This document shows, in pieces, positions 17,831 to 27,345 of a stretch of DNA of 64,000 nucleotides; the first letter of the stretch is position 1; each line of letters begins with the position of its first letter. Location: NCBI GenBank assembly GCA_945877575.1, contig CAMDUE010000002.1, positions 62,001 to 126,000 on the forward strand, given 5' to 3'. The stretch comes from Chitinophaga pinensis (GTDB lineage Bacteria > Bacteroidota > Bacteroidia > NS11-12g > UBA955). Below the pieces are notes generated by a model that worked only from the letters and a program-made list of their open reading frames with translations, ran no database searches and was not told the origin of the DNA. The position numbers were made by a program, and so were the translations under genes.

Positions 17831-18526
17831 ATGAAAAAAATAATTTTTAACCTATTCTTGGTAATTCTGTGTTCACATTTAGGTGCTCAAGTACAAGAAC
17901 CACCTTACATTGAAGTGCAAGCTAGAGCCGAAAAAGAAGTGGTTCCAGATCAAATTTATGTGATGATTGCCCTCTTCGAAATTCAAGACGGCCGAAAGTC
18001 AATAAAACTAGCAGAGCAAGAATCAAAATTAAAAAACATTGTCAAAGGCTTGGGACTTCCACTCTCAAATTTATCTTTATACAATGCCCAAGCAAACTAT
18101 GGTAACATCAACAATTGGGGCAAAAAAGACGTCATTGACCGTAAATACTACAGCCTAAAGGTGTCAAATGCCGAGACCATCGGTAAGCTCTATGAGGAAT
18201 TAAATAAAATATACATCAACGAAGCCTACATCTACAAGTCTGAATATTCTCAAAAAGATAGTTTGTTACAAGACCTGCGCATTGAGGCTATGCGTAAAGC
18301 AAAAAACCAAGCAAATGTTATGACCCGCGCTATCGGCTCAAAAGTGGGTAAACCTTTAATTATTCGTGAACAACAGGAATACTATCCCGTTGCCTATGAA
18401 AACGCTATGATGACTAAAGGACTTTACGAAACAGATGATGATGTTTCATCCAATATGAGTGAATCCATGGAATACAAACCCTTGAAAATAAGCCTCTCGG
18501 TTTATGTGAAATTTGCTTTGGACTGA
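17831..18526 (+). CDS. SIMPL domain (DUF541) protein
   Basis: 231 residues with a signal peptide ending near CSHLGAQ. The SIMPL/DUF541 pattern is clear: the opening YIEVQARAEKEVVPDQI, a middle region with LYNAQANYG, and LRIEAMRKAKNQANVMTRAIG before the C-terminal strands. Members are periplasmic or outer-membrane proteins with few established functions. It follows the previous gene by 33 bp; a near-match -7 box (TACCTTTT) lies in that gap. Its stop is 1 bp from that of the convergent M20 peptidase gene. Confidence 0.88.
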   Translation: MKKIIFNLFLVILCSHLGAQVQEPPYIEVQARAEKEVVPDQIYVMIALFEIQDGRKSIKLAEQESKLKNIVKGLGLPLSNLSLYNAQANYGNINNWGKKDVIDRKYYSLKVSNAETIGKLYEELNKIYINEAYIYKSEYSQKDSLLQDLRIEAMRKAKNQANVMTRAIGSKVGKPLIIREQQEYYPVAYENAMMTKGLYETDDDVSSNMSESMEYKPLKISLSVYVKFALD

Positions 18527-18527
18527 T

Positions 18528-19985
18528 TTATAACTTCCCAAACAAAACGGTATAGAAACGGACTGCATTTTCAAAGTCCGCTCTAATTACATGCTCATTC
18601 TTTCCATGAATTCCCGTTAGGTTCACAGAATTAAACTTGTAAGGTAAAAATCGGTAAATTCTATCGCAATTCTGAATATAGTGTTTGCAATCACTCCCAA
18701 CAATTGCAAGCCCCGGAACCACAACGGCTGAAGGAAATACCTCATTAACACTGTTGTGTAGCTCATCGAAGCCCAATCCATTTGACGGTGAAACTGGACT
18801 CGATTCATTAGAATTTCCAGTCAATCGCACCTTTACACGGTCATCATTGATGGTTCTTTTAACCCAATCAATTACATTCTTGATACTATCGCCCGGAAGC
18901 AACCTAAAATTAACTATTGCCGTAGCTTTCGGCGGCACTACATTCTCCTTTTCACCCGCATTGATTATGGTGGTGACATGAGTGGTTCTAACCGTGGCAG
19001 CAGTCTTATCGCCTTGGTTTAAAACCCATTTTACCAACGGCGAGGTAATCCATAAATTTGAAAATAACAGTCTATAACCCCAATCCATGTATGGCGCGGA
19101 GCTCTCAAAAAGCCCTTTGATGGGTTCCTGAATTCTCGATTCAAATTGTGTCTCATCCAATTTATTTAAAGCACTGGTCAACACCGATGTTGTGTTGTCT
19201 CTCTTCGGCCATGCGCTATGTCCGCCTTTGATTTCGACGGATATTTCAACCGTTGCATAACCCTTTTCAGCTACTCCAATAATTGCTGCGTCGTTTTTCA
19301 ACCCTGGTATCACCTTTTCCATTACTCCAAAGCCTTCATCATTGACAAATCCAATTTCTATATTATTGTCTTTTAAATATTTACTGATTTGAGCTGCTCC
19401 TAAATTTCCACCCACTTCTTCATCATGGCCAAAAGCCAAAAGTATTCTTCTTTGAGGAATCTTGTTCGTTTTCAATATGTCTTCCGCCGATTCTAAAAGT
19501 GCAATTACCGCATTCTTATCATCCAAGGCTCCTCGTCCCCAGAGAGTATCTTTTTCTATAGTGCCGTCAAACGGCGGATATTTCCAATTAGATGAATCTT
19601 CCACGGGTACCACGTCTAAATGTCCCAAGAAAAGAGCCGCAGGCAAAGTTTTATTCATCGACGGAAGTTCAATCAATAAACTCCCTTGATTGATTACCGA
19701 CCATGTAGCTTTTTGAGCCAACAACGGATAGTTTATTTTCATCCAATGGTGTAATTGTTGAAACTTTTGAATGGCCATAGAATCATCAACACCAGATGGA
19801 CTGAGGGTTCTAAACTGCAATGCCTGTGAAAATCTCAAAAATGCAGAACCATCCACTTTGGAAGAAGCAGATGGACTGTTCAACGAATTAAATTCAGGCT
19901 TCGTATTAAACACAAAAGCTTTTAAAACCATGACCAATAAAAGAATTCCTATGGCTAAAAGGAGGGATTTAAAGACTTTCTTCAT
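18528..19985 (-). CDS. M20-family peptidase, membrane-anchored
   Basis: 485 residues from ATG 19985 (MKKVFKSLLLAIG), with one N-terminal membrane helix. The open frame reaches a TTG at 19997, but that TTG is part of the promoter -7 box, so it is not the start. Metal-site motifs of the M20 family are present: FLGHLDVVPVED, WGRGALDDKNAV, FGHDEEVGG and a late GSDCKHYI. The pattern fits the CPS1/PM20D1-like carboxypeptidase branch, which cleaves or forms N-acyl amino acids and peptides. The substrate is unknown. It is divergent from the glucosaminidase gene. Confidence 0.92.
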   Translation of the reverse strand: MKKVFKSLLLAIGILLLVMVLKAFVFNTKPEFNSLNSPSASSKVDGSAFLRFSQALQFRTLSPSGVDDSMAIQKFQQLHHWMKINYPLLAQKATWSVINQGSLLIELPSMNKTLPAALFLGHLDVVPVEDSSNWKYPPFDGTIEKDTLWGRGALDDKNAVIALLESAEDILKTNKIPQRRILLAFGHDEEVGGNLGAAQISKYLKDNNIEIGFVNDEGFGVMEKVIPGLKNDAAIIGVAEKGYATVEISVEIKGGHSAWPKRDNTTSVLTSALNKLDETQFESRIQEPIKGLFESSAPYMDWGYRLLFSNLWITSPLVKWVLNQGDKTAATVRTTHVTTIINAGEKENVVPPKATAIVNFRLLPGDSIKNVIDWVKRTINDDRVKVRLTGNSNESSPVSPSNGLGFDELHNSVNEVFPSAVVVPGLAIVGSDCKHYIQNCDRIYRFLPYKFNSVNLTGIHGKNEHVIRADFENAVRFYTVLFGKL

Positions 19986-19994
19986 CACTTGAAT

Positions 19995-20002
19995 CAAAGA
20001 TA
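19995..20002 (-). promoter_or_regulatory. -7 box (TATCTTTG) for the M20 peptidase gene
   Basis: An exact TAnnTTTG box on the minus strand ends 9 bp before ATG 19985. A TTG 16 bp upstream (20021-20019) may be the -33 element. The box decides the start, since the upstream TTG codon lies inside it. Confidence 0.6.
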
Positions 20003-20039
20003 TAACTTCTAATTAATTCAAGCTTACACAATACATAAC

Positions 20040-20047
20040 TATCTTTG
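20040..20047 (+). promoter_or_regulatory. -7 box (TATCTTTG) for the glucosaminidase gene
   Basis: An exact TAnnTTTG box ends 8 bp before ATG 20056, so the predicted mRNA leader is only a few bases. It pairs with the divergent M20 box 37 bp away. No -33 was recognised. Confidence 0.5.
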
Positions 20048-20055
20048 TATCAATT

Positions 20056-20535
20056 ATGTTGAAAAATATACGGCCCATAATATTTGCATTTATACTGCTT
20101 TTTACTCAAAATCTCTTTTCGCAAACGCGCATTTCCAACCAAAGTTACATTGACCAATACAGACCCCTTTGCGATAGTTTGTCAGCTAAATACGGTATCC
20201 CTTCATTAGTAATTCTTGGCATTGGAATCTATGAATCAGATTACGGTAACAGCAAAGTTTGTAGACTGTTGAATAATCATCACGGGCTGGCAGGTAAGAA
20301 CAATTTACTCAAAACCCACGGAATTAAATCTCGGTACAAGCAATTTGAAACTGATTCCTTGGGATATGTTGCCTTTTGTGAATACGTAGCCGCAAGAAAA
20401 TACTACCAAACCATGCCAAAGGATGCAGACATTGGATTGTGGCTTACTACCATTGGAAGTCATGGCTATTGCCAAAATCCTCCGATTTGGAAAAAGCACA
20501 TTATTCAAATTTTAAGCAAGAATAAATTGATTTAA
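20056..20535 (+). CDS. Secreted glucosaminidase-domain peptidoglycan hydrolase
   Basis: 159 residues: a signal peptide (ending near NLFSQ) followed by a single glucosaminidase (LYZ2-like) domain. The family motif is GIGIYESDYGNSK with the presumed catalytic Glu60, and NNHHGLAGKNN and ARKYYQTM follow as in this fold. Such enzymes cleave N-acetylglucosaminyl bonds in peptidoglycan for wall remodelling. There is no LysM or other binding domain, so it is a minimal version. The stop codon overlaps that of the convergent lipoprotein gene (4 bp). Confidence 0.9.
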   Translation: MLKNIRPIIFAFILLFTQNLFSQTRISNQSYIDQYRPLCDSLSAKYGIPSLVILGIGIYESDYGNSKVCRLLNNHHGLAGKNNLLKTHGIKSRYKQFETDSLGYVAFCEYVAARKYYQTMPKDADIGLWLTTIGSHGYCQNPPIWKKHIIQILSKNKLI

Positions 20536-21368
20536 CAACCCTCCCATTCTTTACCCACTTGCATTTGTGCAATAGGTTTTGGTGTGCCATTATTCGAAGC
20601 TTTGGTTGAAAATAACACCATGCATTCCTCGCTTTCGGTGTATTTTCTGCAATTATTGATTACCCAATCTTGAATACCGTCGCCATCTAAATCACCTACA
20701 AAAACCATATTTACATTGCAGTCATCAAAGGTGGGTATATAACTTAACTGAGTTGATTTAATGGTCTTAATGCCGTTTTCCTTTTCGTTCAAATCCAATC
20801 TATACTCAAATGAATATTCTCTGCCTTGATCAGTGAGTTTTCTGTCACTAGCTTTAATCTCCATAAACGTTTCTCCTTTGTAAAAACCGGCTGTTTTTCC
20901 TGCTTCTAAGTTGAAACCTTCCTCGAATTCGCTTTTCAAATGGATAATTTCTTTGGTCATGTAAGGATTATTAGTGATAAACAAGCAACGTTCGCCCATT
21001 TTCAACTTTATACTGGGAACATAACCCGGCATAGAGCTAATTACTGTAAACAATTGACTGCTTTGAGGCACTACTTTTTTCAATGAGTACTCTTTGCTTG
21101 AGGAATCGTAAAACAATCCCATAAAAGACAATTGATTGTATTTCTGTACTTCGTCTTGACTGAATTTTCCATTTATATTTAACAATGTACTCTTTCCATC
21201 AAATTCATTGGGCCATTTAGATTGTTCATTCAATTGAGCATAATAAGCAGCAGTATCTAGATAGTTTGAATCTATAGATTCTGCCTCTGCACCCTCTTGA
21301 TTCGCTTGGTTATTGGTACAAGAAAAGCAAAACGCAATAATTGCAAAAAGATAGAAATAGTGTTTCAT
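20532..21368 (-). CDS. Predicted lipoprotein, unknown function
   Basis: 278 residues. The lipobox FCFSC (Cys17) ends a short hydrophobic signal, followed by a polar, acidic linker. The rest is soluble and beta-rich. Near the C-terminus DLDGDGIQDWVINNC resembles the short calcium-binding loop found in FG-GAP-like repeats. I do not recognise a family. It is transcribed alone, convergent with the glucosaminidase gene (4 bp overlap), and a degenerate -7-like sequence lies just before the start. Confidence 0.85.
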   Translation of the reverse strand: MKHYFYLFAIIAFCFSCTNNQANQEGAEAESIDSNYLDTAAYYAQLNEQSKWPNEFDGKSTLLNINGKFSQDEVQKYNQLSFMGLFYDSSSKEYSLKKVVPQSSQLFTVISSMPGYVPSIKLKMGERCLFITNNPYMTKEIIHLKSEFEEGFNLEAGKTAGFYKGETFMEIKASDRKLTDQGREYSFEYRLDLNEKENGIKTIKSTQLSYIPTFDDCNVNMVFVGDLDGDGIQDWVINNCRKYTESEECMVLFSTKASNNGTPKPIAQMQVGKEWEGC

Positions 21369-21451
21369 TAGGGCAGCAATTTAAAGGATTTTTAGAACTT
21401 TGTTACACTATCATGAATAAGGGTTTTATTACCATCATTCTTTTCACAATT

Positions 21452-21459
21452 TAACTTTG
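21452..21459 (+). promoter_or_regulatory. -7 box (TAACTTTG) upstream of the desaturase
   Basis: An exact TAnnTTTG box in the 215 bp gap between the lipoprotein and desaturase genes. It would give a leader of about 120 bases containing a 20-codon ORF (21496-21558). Confidence 0.4.
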
Positions 21460-21583
21460 TTTACACTTGTTGTATTTAAAACTTAACAATTTAATATGAA
21501 TCACCTCTACAGAGCTGTGTTTCTTCTAATTTCAATCGATTTCTTCTTTAAAAAGTAAGAAATTTCTAGTAATATTGAAGTAA

Positions 21584-22687
21584 ATGTCCCAATCACCTAA
21601 CCGAATTGCATTCTCAAACAACGGAAATGCTTTTCAATCAGAATTACGCCAACGAATTGATGCTTATTTCACTCAAAATAACATCTCTAAAACTGGTAAT
21701 TTTTTGCTCTGGACCAAAACATTTCTTGCGTTAACTATACCCCCAGCATTGCTTGCTTATTCATTTTTAGGCGGGTTACCCATGTGGGCCAATTACACCA
21801 TTTTTGCATTTATTGGAGTAATGCATGCCTTCACAGGTTTCAATGTTATGCACGATGCTTGCCACGGCAGTTTTTCGAACTCTTTATGGGTAAATAAATT
21901 GTTTAGTCATTCAATGGAGCTTCTAGGTTCAAGCGCGCACATTTGGAAATTCAAACACAACGTATTGCATCATACATGGACCAACGTTGATGGTATAGAT
22001 GACGATATTGCAAAGTCACCCATGTTAAGACATTGCAACTCTCAAGCATATAAACCTATTCAAAAATATCAGCATGTTTACATGTTTTTACTTTATGGAA
22101 TTTCTACCATTTGGTGGATGTTTGGAAACGACCTAATTAAGTATTTCAAAAAAGAAGTAAATGCCCAGCCAATGCCAAAAATGTCTACTGTTGATCATTT
22201 GATATTTTGGGGCTTCAAATTGTTATATGCTGTTACTTATGTGGTGTTACCTATTGCGTTTTTCGGTGTTTTACATGGAATTCTATTATTTGTAACCCTG
22301 CATTTTGCTTTGGGACTGTTGCTTTCATTAGTGTTTCAAATGGCACACGCCGTTGAAGGTGTTCACTTCGAAGATTTCAACGAATACGATGCTCCACAAG
22401 AAAAAATCCCCAACGAATGGGCAATACATCAAGTATTAACCACCAATAATTTTGCTACAAAATCTTGGTTGGCTACTTTCTTTATGGGCGGACTTAACTT
22501 TCAAGTAGAACATCACTTGTTTCCCAATATATCTCATGTTCATTACCCTAAAATGAACGAGATTTTGAAAGAACTTTGCGTGAAATACAACATTCAATAC
22601 AATGAAATTCCTACCTTTTGGCAATCAGTTGTATCTCACATTCGTTGGATGAAGGCCATGGGTACTCCCCAACTTCAAGCAGCGTAA
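21584..22687 (+). CDS. Membrane fatty acid desaturase
   Basis: 367 residues with four to five membrane helices. The three histidine boxes that hold the di-iron centre are complete: HDACH (90-94), HNVLHH (125-130) and QVEHH (307-311). The Gln in the third box is typical of the front-end/linoleoyl-CoA desaturase branch, but no cytochrome b5 domain is attached. It introduces a double bond into acyl chains of lipids, probably for membrane fluidity; the position cannot be told. It has a long upstream region with its own promoter box and converges on the M28 peptidase gene with a 7 bp gap. Confidence 0.92.
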   Translation: MSQSPNRIAFSNNGNAFQSELRQRIDAYFTQNNISKTGNFLLWTKTFLALTIPPALLAYSFLGGLPMWANYTIFAFIGVMHAFTGFNVMHDACHGSFSNSLWVNKLFSHSMELLGSSAHIWKFKHNVLHHTWTNVDGIDDDIAKSPMLRHCNSQAYKPIQKYQHVYMFLLYGISTIWWMFGNDLIKYFKKEVNAQPMPKMSTVDHLIFWGFKLLYAVTYVVLPIAFFGVLHGILLFVTLHFALGLLLSLVFQMAHAVEGVHFEDFNEYDAPQEKIPNEWAIHQVLTTNNFATKSWLATFFMGGLNFQVEHHLFPNISHVHYPKMNEILKELCVKYNIQYNEIPTFWQSVVSHIRWMKAMGTPQLQAA

Positions 22688-22694
22688 CATACTT

Positions 22695-24197
22695 TTAGTC
22701 TAAAGTTTGGTCTAGTGCGTAAATCATGGCTGCAATAGCAGCTGCTCCGAGTTGTAGCTCTCTTTTATTGACGTTCTCAAATATGTCAGTCTCAGCATGA
22801 TGCACGTCAAAATATCTTTGAGAATCAGGTACAAAAGCCACTAATTGCGTCTTATTATCGTTTTTCTTTATCGGACCAATATCTGCTCCACCACCGCCAA
22901 TTTCAAATTCGCCCGCCCCATATTGCGCAAAAATTTCACGATACGGGAGTGCCATTTCATACGCCATAGAATCTAAAGCAAATCCACGAGGTGTAAATCC
23001 CCCTCTATCGCTTTCTAAAGCTACAACATGTATATCACCAGACTCCTTAGCCAATTCTGCGTATTTTAGAGCCCCTTTAAGACCATTTTCTTCATTAATC
23101 CACCAAACACATCTTAAGGTGTGTCTTGGCTGATAATTGAGCTGTTTAAGAATTCTCAATGCCTCAAAGCAATGCATGATTCCAGCACCATCATCATGAG
23201 CTCCTTCACCCTCATCCCAACTATCAAAATGTCCACCAAAAGCTATCACTCTTTTTGGATAAATCAATCCGTCAGACTGGGCAATCACGTTTGCACTCAA
23301 TCGATCATCTAGCGTTTGGCAAGATAATTCGAGATCTAATTTCATTTTAGGATCTTTCTTACTCAAAAAGGTAAGCGCATCAGCGGCAGCAGTAGAAATA
23401 GCCGCTATTGGAATCTTATTTATGGTATCATCATAGTAAGTTACTCCCGTATGAGGATGTAAATCACAAGAATTACTCATGCTTCTAACCAAAACGGCTT
23501 TAGCGCCATAAGGTGCACACCAAACAGCACCGTAAACCCTTTGGTTCACACATGAACCATAAGCCATAAAAGTTCGAATAAACTCCTCTTCAAAGGGCCT
23601 ATTTAGTATTACAATTTTCTCTTGTAATTCCCCCAATTCTCCTAAACTATCAAGCTCAGCCCTTGACGCAACTGCGACGCAACTGCCCGATACCTTTCCC
23701 GAAATACTTCCACCCAATGCAGTAACTTGTACAGGGAATATTTTTGTTTTGGAGGATATTTGATCGCCCAAGGAATTTATATACGCATCACATTCATACC
23801 TCGGCGCTGGAGAATTGGGAAAACGCTGCTGAGCAATTTCCTCGCTCGCTGTTGAAATATTCTTAGTTAGCCAAGGAGATGAAAAATTCAATCTACTGAT
23901 TTCACCGCGCTCCCACCTTGGAACCAAAACCGGTTGTTTATAAACAGAATCAAACGAATAAGAATTAAGCATATTCACAGACCAGTCAAGAGCTGCTTCT
24001 GTTTGATCTGACCCACTCAATCTTGATCCATACTCCTTACACAACTCACCTAATCGAGAATACGCATGAGGGTTTAAAAGAGCTTCGTCGTAAATTTTTT
24101 TGATAAATTCAGTTTGCGTTATTGTAATTCTTTGGGCATTTAATGAATAAAAACCAAATAGAAAAGTACTAATTAGGAGCTTTTGTTTGCTGAACAT
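22695..24197 (-). CDS. Secreted M28-family zinc peptidase (carboxypeptidase Q-like)
   Basis: 500 residues with a signal peptide ending at SLNAQ. A protease-associated-type insert lies between about residues 140 and 270. The M28 zinc ligands appear as FGGHFDSWDEGEGAHDDGAG, WWINEENGLKG, ALESDRGG and a final VHHAETDIFENV. The arrangement fits plasma glutamate carboxypeptidase-like dipeptidases, which act in the periplasm or outside the cell. An intrinsic terminator sits just before its start, so it probably has its own promoter, although I found no clear box. Confidence 0.92.
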   Translation of the reverse strand: MFSKQKLLISTFLFGFYSLNAQRITITQTEFIKKIYDEALLNPHAYSRLGELCKEYGSRLSGSDQTEAALDWSVNMLNSYSFDSVYKQPVLVPRWERGEISRLNFSSPWLTKNISTASEEIAQQRFPNSPAPRYECDAYINSLGDQISSKTKIFPVQVTALGGSISGKVSGSCVAVASRAELDSLGELGELQEKIVILNRPFEEEFIRTFMAYGSCVNQRVYGAVWCAPYGAKAVLVRSMSNSCDLHPHTGVTYYDDTINKIPIAAISTAAADALTFLSKKDPKMKLDLELSCQTLDDRLSANVIAQSDGLIYPKRVIAFGGHFDSWDEGEGAHDDGAGIMHCFEALRILKQLNYQPRHTLRCVWWINEENGLKGALKYAELAKESGDIHVVALESDRGGFTPRGFALDSMAYEMALPYREIFAQYGAGEFEIGGGGADIGPIKKNDNKTQLVAFVPDSQRYFDVHHAETDIFENVNKRELQLGAAAIAAMIYALDQTLD

Positions 24198-24207
24198 GGT
24201 GTGAAGT

Positions 24208-24239
24208 TAAAAAAAAGAGGGGAATTACTTCCCCTCTTT
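24208..24239 (-). terminator. Intrinsic terminator after the T9SS cargo gene at 24265
   Basis: A perfect 11 bp stem (24214-24224 with 24229-24239, core GAGGGGAA/TTCCCCTC) and 4 base loop, followed on the minus strand by a run of eight to nine T. It separates 24265-26961 from the M28 gene. Confidence 0.9.
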
Positions 24240-24264
24240 CTATGATTATCAATTAAAAAACCAA

Positions 24265-26961
24265 TTAACGATTCAACATTACCTTGTGAGTATCTACTCC
24301 TTGGTTGGTAATGATTTTAACTATGTAAGTTGCATTTGACAAATTACTGTTAAAGTTGATGCTCTTAACATCATTTGCTTTTTGAACCAATTGTCCATTC
24401 AAGTTGAAAATCTCAACACCCAATACTTTTACTGAAGAATTATGAGCAATTTTAATATTTCCATCTTCACTAGGAATGGGATATACAGTTGTTGATAAAG
24501 CAACTAATTTCTCTGTTGAAGAAGATTTCTCATCAACCAAAACACTGAATCTGTCTTTTTTGAATTGATCATTTGATGATGTACTGAAAACATATTGAGT
24601 TTCAGAACCGATTTCAATGATTGAATCAAGTTGTTTATCTAAAATTCTAACTGAGTATTCTGAATTATTTTCGCAAGTCTTTGCAGTAAAGACATAACTT
24701 GTCTGTCCAAAATTTTGGAAATTAACTGGTATTACTTGATTTGAACTACCTGTTATAGGGCGAAAATCTTGGGTCATCCATTCACCGTTTGCAGATACAG
24801 TTCCAATTCCCAAGTATCCTCCAAAAATCTTCGCAGCATCATAAACATCTAATTCAGATTTAACTTCATTGAGTTCAGAATTCCACTCTAAATGGAACAT
24901 GTCGCTGTATTTAATTGAATCCTCCAAGTATTTAACTTCAGTTTGAAGTTGATTGCATTTCAATGGAGTTGGCTCCATTCTGAATGCAGTAGCGTTAGGT
25001 TCAGTCGTGATCTTATCAGACTCATCGAATGTAATTGTTCCACCATTTGAAGTAGCACTTGCGAAGAACGAAGCCCCAATCTCAATGATGTATGGCACAT
25101 TTCCAGTGGTAAATTTAGTCGTTCCTGTAAGTGTTACTGAACCTGATGTATTGTTATAAACATTGTATGATTTTGTGGTAGGATCGTAATACTGGAATTT
25201 ATCAGCAACGTTTGTACGAGACAAAGCTCTCCAATCAATGTGACATGGGAAAGGATTTCCAACCAAATTGAAACCAGCCAAATTACCTGTACCTCCTAGG
25301 TTCAAAGTAGCGGTTTTAGATCCAGTATGAAGAATTCCTTTGAAGTCTATATTACCTGCATTCGCTGAAGCACTCGGGTTACCTAAACCATTTCCCGCCA
25401 AACCTCTAAAGAATAATAACAATCCATCTCCAGGCTCAAATTTTGTTGGAGTACTTGAAGCATTGATACTATCCCATGTAGAATTTGTTTCATTCCAACG
25501 GTAGCTAGATGCTTTGCAATATCCGCATGAGCGATCCATACTGTCTGCATTACTTCCAGAGAAAACTCCTGATACGATTAAATCGTCAGTGATCTGAGAT
25601 AAATGAACCGTCTTCATTGGGAATGCTATAGTTCTGTATGTACGAATGCCATTAGAATACATTTCGAAATAACTACTTCCTGTTATAGATGCGTTTGTGC
25701 CTAACGTTGCAACACGGCCGCGATTGGTGCCGTTATTTCTAATTTGCAAATCAGGTACCCAACTCTGCCAATCTGCCGCAGACGAAGATGCTGGAACAGT
25801 GGTATTGGTTATTGTTGCATAGTTTCTTAGAGTTAAAACAGCCAAAATGGGCAACGAACGTTTCAATGTAAGGTTTGAATTTGGAGTACTTGATTTACCT
25901 GCAACACCTACAGTTACGTTTGCTAGTCCACCAAAATATGCAGTACCAGAACCTTTAAACTCTTGAGATTCACCATCAAAAAACACTGTATTTGAAGACG
26001 TAGAAGTCATGTAAAGGCTGTTTCTAGATTGTACGTCAACATCACCACCGTAGAATACATCACCATCTCCAGTGAAAACCAAACGAGCTTGATCTCCAAC
26101 TCCGGGAGTTTCACAAATCAGATCTCCATTAATATCAGCATCCGTTCCATTTGTCAATGCAATTCTCAGTGTATCATATCCGTTGGTTTTTAAAGTAGAT
26201 GATTCGTGTGTTTTAAATTCTCCACCACTCAACGTAATTGTACCGTTTGAACCTTCTTCTCTGAAACGAACATTAGAATTCGGCTGTAAAACAATACTTT
26301 TAATGGTCTGATTGGTTACGTTAACATTCACATCTAATGCGGTTGATCCCTGATCAAAAACCAAGATATCAGAAGTTCCGGGTGTAGTTCTTGATGGTGA
26401 CCATGATGCAGCATCATTCCAATTTGATAAAGTAGCCTGACTCACATAGTTGTAGATGTTAGGATCAACAATTACGGTGCATTTCAACGTAATTTTCTTA
26501 CTAGTTCCTGTTTGTACTACACATAAATTGTTTGCAACCTCAATATCAATTGTATTTGTAAATGTACCGTTTCCACCAGCACCCATTCTTTGAAAAGTCA
26601 ATACCACTGATCCTGAACCTGTTCCAGGTTCAAAACACAAGTTACGACTATTTCCTGGCCAACGAGTTACATCCAAATAAGCGGTTGAACCACTAACATT
26701 TGATTTCACTTGGTAGTTAGCTGTGTCAGTTTGATCACCAGTGATAGTGATCTTATCTCCAGTTGAATAACTAGAAAAATCTACAGTTACTGATTTCTCG
26801 AAAGGAGTTCCACGATTTGAATACCAGGTCAGGTTATAAACACCTGATGACTCAGTTAGAAGTCCATTTGCAGTTGCAGCAGTTAAAGTCTGTGCACTAA
26901 GGTTGGAAGAGGTTATTAGCGTAAAAAATCCACCAATAATTCCAATTAAGTTTTTGTTCAT
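24265..26961 (-). CDS. Large secreted protein with T9SS type A sorting domain
   Basis: 898 residues from ATG 26961 (MNKNLIGIIGG), which starts a signal peptide ending near NLSAQ. The longer frame to 27006 was rejected. The body is beta-rich and Thr/Ser/Asn-rich with an inverse composition of charged residues, as in surface-exposed repeat proteins; no enzyme motif was seen. Two cysteines in CGYC lie mid-protein. The C-terminal domain (VYPIPSEDGNIKI, VEIFNLNGQLV, NATYIVKI, KVMLNR) is a type A T9SS signal. It is terminated by a strong hairpin at 24208-24239. Confidence 0.85.
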   Translation of the reverse strand: MNKNLIGIIGGFFTLITSSNLSAQTLTAATANGLLTESSGVYNLTWYSNRGTPFEKSVTVDFSSYSTGDKITITGDQTDTANYQVKSNVSGSTAYLDVTRWPGNSRNLCFEPGTGSGSVVLTFQRMGAGGNGTFTNTIDIEVANNLCVVQTGTSKKITLKCTVIVDPNIYNYVSQATLSNWNDAASWSPSRTTPGTSDILVFDQGSTALDVNVNVTNQTIKSIVLQPNSNVRFREEGSNGTITLSGGEFKTHESSTLKTNGYDTLRIALTNGTDADINGDLICETPGVGDQARLVFTGDGDVFYGGDVDVQSRNSLYMTSTSSNTVFFDGESQEFKGSGTAYFGGLANVTVGVAGKSSTPNSNLTLKRSLPILAVLTLRNYATITNTTVPASSSAADWQSWVPDLQIRNNGTNRGRVATLGTNASITGSSYFEMYSNGIRTYRTIAFPMKTVHLSQITDDLIVSGVFSGSNADSMDRSCGYCKASSYRWNETNSTWDSINASSTPTKFEPGDGLLLFFRGLAGNGLGNPSASANAGNIDFKGILHTGSKTATLNLGGTGNLAGFNLVGNPFPCHIDWRALSRTNVADKFQYYDPTTKSYNVYNNTSGSVTLTGTTKFTTGNVPYIIEIGASFFASATSNGGTITFDESDKITTEPNATAFRMEPTPLKCNQLQTEVKYLEDSIKYSDMFHLEWNSELNEVKSELDVYDAAKIFGGYLGIGTVSANGEWMTQDFRPITGSSNQVIPVNFQNFGQTSYVFTAKTCENNSEYSVRILDKQLDSIIEIGSETQYVFSTSSNDQFKKDRFSVLVDEKSSSTEKLVALSTTVYPIPSEDGNIKIAHNSSVKVLGVEIFNLNGQLVQKANDVKSINFNSNLSNATYIVKIITNQGVDTHKVMLNR

Positions 26962-26984
26962 AGTTAAACTAAGATATTTTTCCA

Positions 26985-27024
26985 AAAACAAAAATAGCCG
27001 CTGCATTTCAATTTACAGCGGCTA
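26985..27024 (-). terminator. Intrinsic terminator after the small basic protein gene
   Basis: A perfect 9 bp stem TAGCCGCTG/CAGCGGCTA (26995-27003 with 27016-27024), 12 base loop, followed on the minus strand by TTTTTGTTTTT. An overlapping TATTTTTG (26996-26989) could also serve as a -7 box for the next gene at 26961. Confidence 0.85.
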
Positions 27025-27092
27025 CCACTCAAAATTTGTAGGAAAAATGTGGAAAAGTATAGAATGTTATGTATATTTAACTCAAACCATAA

Positions 27093-27278
27093 TTAAAATG
27101 CGGGTCTCGTTCGTCTTCCACTACCCCTAATTGCCTGTATTAATTCATTAATTCTAGATTGTCTCACCTTAAGCTTTCCTTCGGAATGCCCATCATTAAC
27201 CGTCATTCTTGTCATTCGTTTTTGAAGTTGATGCAATTTGTGATACAACTTGCCTTTGTCTGATTTCTTGTTACTCAT
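27093..27278 (-). CDS. Small basic protein, unknown
   Basis: 61 residues from ATG 27278 (MSNKKSDKGKLYHKLHQLQ), rich in Lys, Arg, His and Gln, ending in GSGRRTRPAF. The frame continues upstream, but that part is hydrophobic and not a plausible N-terminus. There is no signal or membrane segment. The composition suggests nucleic-acid or ribosome binding, which is inference only. It has its own strong terminator at 26985-27024, which supports real expression. The upstream gene ends 67 bp away on the same strand. Confidence 0.6.
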   Translation of the reverse strand: MSNKKSDKGKLYHKLHQLQKRMTRMTVNDGHSEGKLKVRQSRINELIQAIRGSGRRTRPAF

Positions 27279-27345
27279 GTTTTTTGGATTTAAGGTTAAA
27301 CTTAAAATTACTCGGATGGATAATTTTAAACCATCAGGATTCAAT

